NCBI GenBank assembly: GCA_031258335.1
Contig: JAIRMY010000185.1
Span: forward strand, 1 to 7,526
DNA length: 7,526 bases
From: Spirochaetaceae bacterium
GTDB taxonomy: Bacteria; Spirochaetota; Spirochaetia; Treponematales; Breznakiellaceae
Direction: 5' to 3'
Part shown: one piece after another, positions 1-6,573 of the stretch
Layout of the letters: each line of letters begins with the position of its first letter
Position numbering within the stretch: position 1 is the first letter of the stretch
Notes under the pieces: model-generated
The model's input: only the letters and a program-made list of their open reading frames with translations
Told to the model about the DNA's origin: nothing
Database searches by the model: none
Translations under genes and position numbers: made by a program

Positions 1-717
1 TTCAGTTTCCGTTATGCCGCAGACACCGGCGTATTCTTCGGAGAGTCCTATTTCCCGGAGTTGGTTCAGGTCGCTGAATATGCTCACCTTTGAAAAACGT
101 GTGACTCCTGTCAGCATTACAAAGCGCAGCGCGGCATCGGCGCTCTTTAGCACGCCGTAAAACGGTTTTAATTCGGCGCGGAGGGCGGCGTTCAGTTTTT
201 CGTCGCTCATGCTTTCTAAGAGCGGCTTGTCGTATTCGTCCACGAGAACGACCGCCTGTCTGCCCGTCTTTTTGTATAGCCCTTCGATGAGCGTCTTGAA
301 ACGTAACGACGGGGCTTCTACGGAAGTTTCCAGCCCCCATTCTTTTTCCCACGAGTCTACGCTGTAATTTAAGAATTCGTTAAGGTTTTCGACTGTGGCA
401 TAAGACGTGGAGTTAAAATCCAGATGAAGCACCGGGTATTCCCGCCATTCCGTTTCCAGTTTTGCTATTGTCAACCCCTCGAATAACTCTTTTTTTCCCA
501 GAAAATACGCCTTTAGCGTAGTGAGCAAAAGACTCTTGCCAAAACGCCGCGGACGGCTCAAGAAGTACGGTGCGGGTTCGCTCGCAAGCCGCCAGACGTA
601 CTCCGTCTTGTCAACGTAAACGCAGTCAAAGTTACGCAGCTTCTCAAAATCCTGTATGCCTATAGGCATCTTCCGCGCCGGCGTATTAGGACGGTTAGAA
701 TTATGTATAATTCCCAT
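1..717 (-). CDS. AAA-ATPase-like domain protein (PF09820 type), N-terminal part, cut by window edge
   Basis: The reading frame is open for 239 codons from ATG 717-715 to the window edge, so the C-terminus is missing. The translation has the hallmarks of the AAA-ATPase-like family: MPIGIQDFEKLR near residues 17-28, YVDKTEY (34-40), a modified Walker A region RPRRFGKSLL (55-64), a Walker B-like VVLVDEYDKP (156-165) and LTGVTRFSKVSIFSDLN (202-218). Family members usually run to about 500-600 residues and end in a PD-(D/E)XK nuclease-like domain, which would lie beyond position 1. The cellular role is not established; they occur in many copies in gut anaerobes and spirochaetes and have been considered mobile or defence-like. 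The start at 717 follows a promoter almost directly and has no SD site. A second ATG at residue 17 begins the conserved region but also lacks a well-spaced SD. The gene lies 52 bp after mtnK on the same strand. Confidence 0.88.
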   Translation of the reverse strand, partial: MGIIHNSNRPNTPARKMPIGIQDFEKLRNFDCVYVDKTEYVWRLASEPAPYFLSRPRRFGKSLLLTTLKAYFLGKKELFEGLTIAKLETEWREYPVLHLDFNSTSYATVENLNEFLNYSVDSWEKEWGLETSVEAPSLRFKTLIEGLYKKTGRQAVVLVDEYDKPLLESMSDEKLNAALRAELKPFYGVLKSADAALRFVMLTGVTRFSKVSIFSDLNQLREIGLSEEYAGVCGITETE

Positions 718-725
718 AGTGTCTG

Positions 726-754
726 AGTATACCGCCGAAACGCCCCCGCGTAAA
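726..754 (-). promoter_or_regulatory. Promoter for the AAA-ATPase-like gene, possibly leaderless
   Basis: On the minus strand a -35 box TTTACG (754-749) and a -10 box TATACT (731-726) are separated by exactly 17 bp. They match the sigma-70 consensus at 4/6 and 5/6 positions. The whole element sits in the 52-bp gap after mtnK. Transcription would start about seven bases past the -10, near 718-720, one to three bases before the ATG at 717, and no SD site is visible there. The gene could also be read through from the mtn operon. Confidence 0.5.
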
Positions 755-769
755 CCAGTCGGCTCACTA

Positions 770-2002
770 TTAAATGCCGCCGCTTGCCCGTTTCAGCGCG
801 TCAACAAAGTCCTGGCCGTGGGTGAACGAGGCGCGGTTTAGTATGCAGTCCTTCGCGCAGAGTATATTTACACGTTCAGCCTTTACGCGCTTTTCCCTTT
901 CGGCTATCGTTGTAATGTCTTTTACCTGAGCCATGCCTACGGTGCGGCGTATAAGTTCCATCCCTGTGCAGCCCGCCGTATCGGAAATGATAGAGGCAAG
1001 GTAGTATTCGGCGAAGCCCTCTGTCTTGGCCATAACGTCGGTAACATTTTTCGCAAATCCGTCAAGGAATTTTTGTTTGAACAGATCTATTACAGATACA
1101 GCAGTGGCTAAAACCCAATCGCAAAAGGCGTGTTTTCCCGCCGCGTTTCCATTCTGCCACGCAAAAAACAGATTCGCTATAATATTTCCAACGTCGTAGC
1201 CTATGGGACCGTAAAACGCGAACTCGGGATCAAACACCCGTGTGGCCGCACCCGGCGCCCCTGAATCATCGTCTCTTACAAAGATAGAACCTGTATGAAG
1301 ATCGCCATGCAGCAGGGCCTGCGCGTTATTCATAAATTCAAACTTTAACTTTGCCGCTTCCAGAAGTAATTTTTTATCGCCGTACAGCTCTTTTTTTACA
1401 AAATCAACATTTTCCGGCGTTACAATGTTACGTTTTTTATTATCGTTGTAAGGCTCCGTGTATACAAGGTCTTCGGTAATCTCGCAAAGCTCAGGATTGA
1501 TAAATCTTTTTACCAAATCTTTTTTTGCCTTGTGTTCCATTACAATATCCGTGGTGTTAAGCAGCGTGTTCACCATATAATCGGTAATGTCTCCGGCAAA
1601 ATGCGGTAGTATTTTATGCTCCATCAGCGCGTAGCGCATCAGCCTGTAGTCAGAGAGGTCTTCCATAACGCAGACGCACATCACGGTGTCGTACTGATAC
1701 ACCTTTGGCACGAGTCCGCCGGCGTACTTGTCCTGTATCAACAGAATCTCGGACTCTATGCGGTTACGGTCTGTCGAAACCTTCATCTCGGCGGATATGC
1801 GCAAGGAAACCCCCGCCTGCTTTACTATGAGCGAGCTTCCGTCCGCCTCGTTTACCACGCGAAAAACATAGTTCAGATTCCCGTCGCCTATCTCTTTTAC
1901 GCTTAACTTACGCGGGGGCTTAAAAAAATCCGGCATTTTCGCGGTAACGTAATCCGCCACATCGCTTTCTTTCATCAAAAAATATTTATCGTAGAGCGCC
2001 AT
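770..2002 (-). CDS. mtnK: S-methyl-5-thioribose kinase (MtnK)
   Basis: A complete 410-residue cytoplasmic kinase of the usual MtnK length (about 400). It phosphorylates S-methyl-5-thioribose to the 1-phosphate with ATP (EC 2.7.1.100), an entry step of methionine salvage. Its aminoglycoside-phosphotransferase-like fold shows a nucleotide loop IGDGNLNYVFRV (38-49), the ATP-binding lysine K61 in LIVKQAG, the hinge VMEDLSDYR (112-120), the catalytic loop LLHGDLHTGS (230-239, D234), the metal-binding DPE (258-260) and an arginine pair R352-R353 in ELIRRTVG, matching the substrate-binding pair known in Bacillus MtnK. The ATG at 2002 is set by an AAGGAG SD (2017-2012) with a 9-nt spacer. It begins 27 bp after the permease, so it is the third gene of the transporter operon. 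The partner isomerase mtnA, often adjacent elsewhere, is not visible. A generic choline/aminoglycoside kinase is less likely because of the HGDLHTGS and DPE motifs. Confidence 0.95.
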   Translation of the reverse strand: MALYDKYFLMKESDVADYVTAKMPDFFKPPRKLSVKEIGDGNLNYVFRVVNEADGSSLIVKQAGVSLRISAEMKVSTDRNRIESEILLIQDKYAGGLVPKVYQYDTVMCVCVMEDLSDYRLMRYALMEHKILPHFAGDITDYMVNTLLNTTDIVMEHKAKKDLVKRFINPELCEITEDLVYTEPYNDNKKRNIVTPENVDFVKKELYGDKKLLLEAAKLKFEFMNNAQALLHGDLHTGSIFVRDDDSGAPGAATRVFDPEFAFYGPIGYDVGNIIANLFFAWQNGNAAGKHAFCDWVLATAVSVIDLFKQKFLDGFAKNVTDVMAKTEGFAEYYLASIISDTAGCTGMELIRRTVGMAQVKDITTIAEREKRVKAERVNILCAKDCILNRASFTHGQDFVDALKRASGGI

Positions 2003-2029
2003 AACAAAATTCTCCTTATCCTCTTTGAG

Positions 2030-3058
2030 TCATTTTTTACGAATATAGTTTAATGCCAGCGCAATCGCAAGCACCAAGCCCTTAAAAATATTTACCGTGT
2101 AATACGGTACCGACGCCATTATCAAACCGTTTTCCAGTATGCCTATGAGAATTGCGCCGGCAAGCGTACCGAAAGCGTTTGGCCGTCCTATCCCCGCTAC
2201 GGAAATTCCTATATGCGCCGCCGCCACGGATCCTATCAGGTAAGGCGAACCGGAATTTATCTGAGCGTTTCCTACACGCGCCCCTATCAGTATGCCGCCT
2301 ATGGATGCCATGACCGCGCTTAACACGTATGCAAGGGCGCGGTATTTTTGAACGTTGATTCCCGACAGCCGCGCGGCTTCGGCGTTGGCGCCCACCGCAT
2401 ACATATAACGGCCATGTTTTGTGTACGTGAGAAATATAAAAGCTAAAACCACGACAAAGAGCATGATGATTATTATCCATGGCTCCCGTCCTATAGTCCG
2501 TAAGAAAGCGGGAACCTTTCCCACAGCCGAGAGTCCGTCCGGCCTTACCATTCGCTCGTTTATGGCGCCGCCTCCGGCGTAAGTCATGGCGACGCCCTCA
2601 AACATGAACATAGTCGCCAGCGTCGCAAGCATATCAAATATTTTTAATTTAACGATAAGAAAAGAATTTACCGCCGCTATAGCAAGCGATATGATTATTG
2701 TAATGAATATGGCCTGCAAGGTTCCGCCCGCGGTGCTTCCAAACGAAAACCATACAAGAAATGTCATATTCACGGTGTTTGCAAGCGTCGCCGCGGAGCC
2801 GACGGAAAGGTCTATGCCGTTCACGGCAAGCGAAAATGTCATGCCTGTCGCTATTATCGTTACTATGCATACGGCGCGGAGTATGGTCGTCATGTTGGAT
2901 ATGGTCCTGAACGAACTCATGGACGCGGAAAATACAACTATCAACGCGATAATCGTAAGCAGTACGCCCCATTTTGCGATAAAGTCTACGATAACCGATT
3001 TATTCGCAGGTCTATTAAACCGTTTATTTGCGGGCGGCGTTGTACTCACCAATCTCAT
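2030..3058 (-). CDS. Ribose-type ABC transporter permease (RbsC family)
   Basis: A complete 342-residue inner-membrane permease of the BPD_transp_2 family, close to the usual length of about 320-340. It shows many hydrophobic segments (about 29-47, 61-80, 115-135, 142-160, 193-211, 241-262, 296-315, 322-337), the family motif NGIDLSVGS (80-88), and the cytoplasmic coupling loop YAVGANAEAARLSGINV (220-236) that contacts the ATPase. A basic tail (RKK) ends the protein. The ATG at 3058 has a strong AGGAGGT SD (3074-3068) lying inside the end of the upstream ATPase gene, whose stop is only 3 bp before this start. Such permeases import pentoses, autoinducer-2 or nucleosides with a periplasmic binding protein. 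Linkage to mtnK suggests methylthioribose as cargo, which is inference. The frame is intact, unlike that of the neighbouring ATPase. Confidence 0.93.
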   Translation of the reverse strand: MRLVSTTPPANKRFNRPANKSVIVDFIAKWGVLLTIIALIVVFSASMSSFRTISNMTTILRAVCIVTIIATGMTFSLAVNGIDLSVGSAATLANTVNMTFLVWFSFGSTAGGTLQAIFITIIISLAIAAVNSFLIVKLKIFDMLATLATMFMFEGVAMTYAGGGAINERMVRPDGLSAVGKVPAFLRTIGREPWIIIIMLFVVVLAFIFLTYTKHGRYMYAVGANAEAARLSGINVQKYRALAYVLSAVMASIGGILIGARVGNAQINSGSPYLIGSVAAAHIGISVAGIGRPNAFGTLAGAILIGILENGLIMASVPYYTVNIFKGLVLAIALALNYIRKK

Positions 3059-3061
3059 AAA

Positions 3062-4581
3062 TCAATTACCTCCTGTAGAATAGTATAGCAGTTCTTTTTC
3101 GTTTGTGTCCCGTGATACCACCTCTTTGACAATTTCGCCGTCAAACATGATATAGGCGCGGTCAGTTATGGAGAGTATCTCGCTGAATTCACAGGTGGCG
3201 TAGATTATACCCTTGCCCTGCGCCGCAAGGTCTTCTATCAGCCTGAATATGTCGCGCTTTGCCCCCACGTCCACGCCTTTTGTCGGTTCATCAAATATGT
3301 ACACATCGGCGCAGGCGATGCACCATTTTCCCACGACGATTTTCTGCTGGTTACCGCCTGAGAGGTACGCCGCCTCTTGATGTTCGGAAGACGCTTTGAT
3401 GCCCAGCGTATCAATCATACCCCGCGCCGCTTCCGTCTGCCTTCTTTTGATGACAAAGCCCGGCCTGTTCAAGAATTTATCCAGCGCGGCCATCGTTATA
3501 TTCGCGTAAAGCGGATCGTTAATCACGAGCCCTTCTTTCCGCCGTTCCTCAGGCACAAAGGCAAGCCCGCGTTTAACCGCTTCAATGGGCGAAGCCGGCG
3601 TAACATCCCTGCCGTTTAACAAAACCTTCCCGCTTACGGAACGGTATGCCCCAAAAATTGTCTTACAAAAGTTCCGTTTTGCCCGCGCCTACAAGCCTGG
3701 CGATTCCCGCAATCTCGCCGCGCCTGACGCTCAGGTTGATGTTTTTTACCCTACCTTCGGCTTCGGAAAGCCCGCGCAGTTCAAGAACAACTTCTCCCGC
3801 GCCTACATTATTTTTTTGATATACTTCATCAATCTTTCTGCCAAGCATATACTCAACTATCTGATTGATGGTAAGATCGGGCGAAATATCCATGCTTTTT
3901 ACAACCTGCCCGTCTTTCATTATGGTAATGTGTTCGCATATTTCAAACAATTCCGGCAGGCGGTGGGATATAAAAACTATTCCGACATTTTCTTCTTTTG
4001 CAAGGCGGCGTATAACGTTGAACAGATTCTCGGTTTCCTTACCGGGAAGCGGCGCCGTAGGTTCATCCAGCAAAAGAAATTTGCATTTTTCCCGCGCCGC
4101 GCCTGCAAGCAGTACCATCTGTTTTTCGGCAAGGGATAAACCTGAAACATTTTTCCGCACGTCTATTTCCACACCGAGCCGCAGAAGGGCATCCCGCGCC
4201 GCGTATACTATTCCAGTTAATAAACTGCCTTCCGCCCATTTTATTGACTAAGACATTCGTCATAATATTTTCCGCGACGGAAAGAGACGGCGACAGGGCG
4301 GTGTCAACTTCCTGATAGACAATTTCTATTCCAAGTTCTTTCGCCGCCCTGGGAGAGCGGACATCCGCTTCCTTCCCGTCAATAAATATTTTACCCGTGT
4401 AGGCGCTGTTTACGCCGGATAACACCTTTATCAGCGTGGATTTTCCCGCGCCGTTTGCCCCGACGAGCGCGTATATCTTGCCGCTTTCTATGCTAAAATT
4501 CACATTTGAAAGCGCTTTTACGCCGGGGAACTCTATAGATATGTTTTCAGTACGCAGAGTGGATTTTTCTGTCTGTTTCAA
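3062..4581 (-). pseudogene. Ribose-type ABC transporter ATP-binding protein (RbsA family), broken by two frameshifts
   Basis: Three successive reading frames together encode one tandem-domain RbsA/MglA-like ATPase of about 505 residues, the normal family length. Fragment 1 (4581-4201) carries Walker A GANGAGKST (41-49) and the Q-loop YQE (89-91). Fragment 2 (4199-3666) carries LSLAEKQMV (signature), LLLDEPTAPL (Walker B), FISHRL (H-loop) and the second-domain P-loop LVGAGKTELL. Fragment 3 (3664-3062) carries EERRKEGL, YLSGGNQQK (signature) and IFDEPTKGVDVGAK (Walker B). Both breaks need a +1 shift going downstream. At 3665 a single extra T turns ELLKTIFG into ELL-stop. Near 4200 the conserved region after INWNSIR is out of frame and appears about two residues short. 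Read literally, fragment 1 ends in an unrelated tail with its stop at 4063. The start is TTG 4581-4579 with an AAGG SD (4591-4588), and no earlier in-frame ATG fits. All core motifs survive, so the damage is recent or is a sequence/assembly error. Confidence 0.85.
3068..3074 (-). promoter_or_regulatory. Ribosome binding site of the permease gene, inside the ATPase 3' end
   Basis: AGGAGGT on the minus strand, a near-perfect SD, with a 9-nt spacer to ATG 3058. It overlaps the last codons of the upstream ATPase gene. This independent site means the permease can be translated even though the upstream gene is interrupted. Confidence 0.8.
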
Positions 4582-4610
4582 AATTAACCTTGCAATATAG
4601 TTTGTTTTAT

Positions 4611-4774
4611 TGTAACTATTCAGGCGTAGAACGATTTCAGAACTTTTTCTTGCTCTCTAGTGCTTTAACAAAGGGGGCTACCGCCCCCGTTCGCTCCAAT
4701 CGGCTCATTTCGGGGCTAAAAGTCCTTCATTCCGCCGATTTCCGCTATCCCCCGCAGGCGACTGAATAGTTACA
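4611..4774. repeat. 164-bp segment with 13-bp perfect terminal inverted repeats (MITE-like candidate)
   Basis: The left end TGTAACTATTCAG (4611-4623) is the exact reverse complement of the right end CTGAATAGTTACA (4762-4774). The interior has no coding frame but holds a GC-rich hairpin (4673-4688) and a second inverted pair (4698-4703/4735-4740). Terminal inverted repeats around a short non-coding, structured core are typical of miniature inverted-repeat elements. GTAA-type ends recall some IS families such as IS66, but that is from memory only. I find no convincing direct repeat (target duplication) in the flanks, so mobility is not shown. A large operator or structured RNA is the alternative. 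Confidence 0.5.
4667..4688 (-). terminator. Possible rho-independent terminator or attenuator hairpin
   Basis: Read on the minus strand, a 6-bp stem GGGGGC/GCCCCC with a four-base loop (4688-4673) is followed by TTTGTT (4672-4667). The stem is GC-rich but short, and the U-tract is brief and interrupted. It lies upstream of the mtn-transporter genes in their direction, so it could only act on a transcript starting further right. It may simply be the core of the inverted-repeat element. Confidence 0.28.
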
Positions 4775-4840
4775 AAAATTCTACCGCTTTGCCGTCCGGT
4801 TTTGTGTTGGTATTTTACAACGGGAATCCCCGGCGGCTGA

Positions 4841-4867
4841 TTGTCGTGAAAAAAATATTGTTATAGA
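4841..4867 (+). promoter_or_regulatory. Weak candidate promoter for guaA
   Basis: TTGTCG (4841-4846) and TATAGA (4862-4867) each match 4/6 of the sigma-70 boxes but are only 15 bp apart, which is suboptimal. The implied start near 4874 would leave a leader of roughly 11 nt. An alternative pair is TTGCCG (4789-4794) and TATTTT (4811-4816) with a 16-bp spacer. Neither is decisive. Confidence 0.25.
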
Positions 4868-4884
4868 GTGTAAAGACGGCATAT

Positions 4885-6486
4885 ATGACGGATAAGATAC
4901 TGATACTGGATTTTGGCAGCCAGACGACGGCGCTGATAGGGCGGCGCATACGCGAGATGGGTGTTTACGCGGAGATCGCCGGCGGCGATGTTAAGCTGGA
5001 AGGCGGTATCACCGAAGGTGTGCGGGGCATAGTGCTTTCCGGGTCGCCTGAATCGGTTTACGGGGCGGGGCTAAAGCCTGACCCCTACATTTACCGGTGC
5101 GGACTGCCGCTCTTGGGTATATGCTATGGTCTACAGCGTATGACGGCGGATAATGGCGGCCTTGTCGGGGCGCTTCCCAACCGCGAGTACGGCGGCGTAC
5201 AGGTAACAGTACACGGCGGAGAGCGCATCCCGCCGTACGCTGAGCCTTTTCTAGAGGCCTTTGGGGAGGCGGGCGTGATTACCGCGTGGATGAGCCACGG
5301 CGATACTCTGACGCGGCTTGCCCCAGGTTTCATTCAATGCGGTACGAGCGCGGCGGGTTTTCCGGCGGCGCTGGTTCATCAGAGCAATAAGTGGTTCGGC
5401 GTGCAGTTCCACCCCGAAGTAACGCATACGGAACGCGGCGTCGAACTCCTTGCGGCGTTTGTGTTTAACATCTGCGGCTGTTCCAAAGGCTGGACTATGG
5501 AGAGCTACCTTGCCGCGGCGAAAGACGAGATCCGCCTACGCGCCGGAGACAGAGATGTCCTGTTGTTGATTTCAGGCGGTGTCGATTCGGCGGTAACCGG
5601 CGCCCTGCTCCTCAATGCCCTCGGGCCGGAGCGCGTCCACCTCTTGTACATGGATACAGGGTTGATGAGAAAGAACGAGACAGCGCTCGTAAAGGCGAAT
5701 CTGGAAAAGCTGGGGGCGCGTCATCTTCACATCGTACACTGCGAGGATGAATTTTTTGCCGCGCTGGCAGGTCTTACCGCGCCGGAGGACAAGCGCAAGG
5801 TGATAGGAGACCTGTTCGTCAAGGTACAGGAACGTGAGCTTGCCCGTTTGGGCTTGGATGACTCGTACCTCTTGGCTCAAGGGACGCTGTACACAGACCT
5901 GATAGAAAGCGGCAAAGGCGTAGGAAACAATGCTCATCTTATAAAAAGCCACCATAATGTAGGAAGTCCGCTCATCGAGGCAAAACGGCGCGAGGGCAGG
6001 CTGCTTGAACCGCTGGATAAGTTGTACAAGGATGAGGTGCGGGCTCTAGGCCGTCTTCTCGGTCTTGACGAGACTATAACCGGGCGGCATCCGTTTCCCG
6101 GACCGGGTCTTGCCGTCAGGATACCCGGCGAAGTTACCCGTGAAAAATGCGAAATCCTCCGCGAGGTAGACGCTGTATTCATAGACGAACTCCACAAACG
6201 GCGGACGGCGGACGGGCGTAGGACGCTGTACGAAGACATCTGGCAGGCCTTTGCCGTGCTACTCCCCATACGCTCAGTCGGGGTCGCCGGTGACGCGCGT
6301 AAATACGGCTGGGTGGCGGCGCTTCGCGCGGTAACGAGCGCGGACGGGATGACTGCGGACGTGTACCCGTTCCCGCCCGGCGACCTCATAGAGATTGCCA
6401 CTCTGATAACCAACACCGTACCCGGCATAGGCCGCGTTACCTATGACATATCGAGCAAACCCCCTGCCACCATAGAATGGGAGTAG
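4885..6486 (+). CDS. guaA: GMP synthase, glutamine-hydrolysing (GuaA)
   Basis: A complete 533-residue cytoplasmic enzyme (EC 6.3.5.2) converting XMP, ATP and glutamine to GMP, the last step of guanine nucleotide synthesis. The N-terminal class I glutamine amidotransferase domain (about 1-200) shows ILDFGSQ (7-13), LSGSP (51-55), the nucleophile C80 in GICYG, MSHGD (136-140), and H176/E178 in QFHPE. The ATP pyrophosphatase domain follows, with the P-loop SGGVDS (230-235), YMDTGLMRKNE (255-265) and a conserved GTLYTDLIES (333-342). The C-terminal dimerisation/XMP domain has RHPFPGPGLAVRI (401-413) and the family-typical end SSKPPATIEWE. All catalytic residues are present and the length is close to the usual 510-525. 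ATG 4885 is the only start that keeps the family N-terminus, although its SD is poor (no clear GGAG; GTAAAGACGG precedes it). It stands alone; its usual partner guaB is not in the window. Confidence 0.98.
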   Translation: MTDKILILDFGSQTTALIGRRIREMGVYAEIAGGDVKLEGGITEGVRGIVLSGSPESVYGAGLKPDPYIYRCGLPLLGICYGLQRMTADNGGLVGALPNREYGGVQVTVHGGERIPPYAEPFLEAFGEAGVITAWMSHGDTLTRLAPGFIQCGTSAAGFPAALVHQSNKWFGVQFHPEVTHTERGVELLAAFVFNICGCSKGWTMESYLAAAKDEIRLRAGDRDVLLLISGGVDSAVTGALLLNALGPERVHLLYMDTGLMRKNETALVKANLEKLGARHLHIVHCEDEFFAALAGLTAPEDKRKVIGDLFVKVQERELARLGLDDSYLLAQGTLYTDLIESGKGVGNNAHLIKSHHNVGSPLIEAKRREGRLLEPLDKLYKDEVRALGRLLGLDETITGRHPFPGPGLAVRIPGEVTREKCEILREVDAVFIDELHKRRTADGRRTLYEDIWQAFAVLLPIRSVGVAGDARKYGWVAALRAVTSADGMTADVYPFPPGDLIEIATLITNTVPGIGRVTYDISSKPPATIEWE

Positions 6487-6512
6487 GGGCGGTCTGTAAC
6501 TATCATACGGTA

Positions 6513-6541
6513 TTTTCATTTTATTGCTAAAAGCATATAAT
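6513..6541 (+). promoter_or_regulatory. Sigma-70-type promoter for htrA
   Basis: A -35 box TTTTCA (6513-6518, 4/6 match) and a perfect -10 TATAAT (6536-6541) are separated by exactly 17 bp in the 87-bp spacer after guaA. Transcription would start near 6548, giving a leader of about 25 nt that includes the AAGGAG SD (6561-6566). No clear terminator for guaA is seen in the same spacer, so read-through from guaA is also possible. Confidence 0.6.
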
Positions 6542-6573
6542 TCAAGCAATGTAGACAAATAAGGAGCATCTTT

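Larger units (their letters stand above)
4582..4884. other. Intergenic region between the divergent mtn-transporter and guaA blocks
   Basis: A 303-bp stretch with no credible coding frame on either strand. It contains a 164-bp segment bounded by a 13-bp inverted repeat (4611-4774), a GC-rich hairpin at 4673-4688, a looser inverted pair AATCGG/CCGATT (4698-4703 and 4735-4740), and A/T-rich guaA-proximal DNA with weak promoter candidates. I see no recognisable SAM or purine riboswitch. On the minus side, TACAAT (4614-4609) and TATATT (4599-4594) could be -10 boxes, but neither has a good -35; the second would place the transcript start after the SD of the ATPase gene. Confidence 0.7.

Noticed and set aside
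2..352. 116-codon arginine-rich minus-strand frame at the left edge
   Set aside because: It is a shifted-frame shadow of the AAA-ATPase-like gene, whose conserved motifs (VVLVDEYDKP, LTGVTRFSK) are in the other frame.
3585..4139. 184-codon open frame on the plus strand opposite the ATPase gene
   Set aside because: It lies antisense to clearly conserved ATPase motifs, has no SD site or recognisable domain, and is a by-product of the opposite-strand coding.
4604..4781. 8-bp target duplication flanking the inverted-repeat segment
   Set aside because: The left flank GTTTTATT and the right flank AAAAATTC do not match, so no duplication is supported.
4775..4884. Possible purine or SAM riboswitch in the leaders of the divergent genes
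   Set aside because: I could not find the conserved core or the paired stems of either class on the relevant strand. Only a small bulged hairpin (GTTGGTA/TACAAC, 4806-4821) is seen.
5572..6428. Long open frames on the minus strand opposite guaA (5572-5955 and 5934-6428)
   Set aside because: guaA is unmistakable on the plus strand, and these antisense frames have no family features.
6487..6512. Terminator after guaA
   Set aside because: There is no stem-loop followed by a T-run in this spacer.
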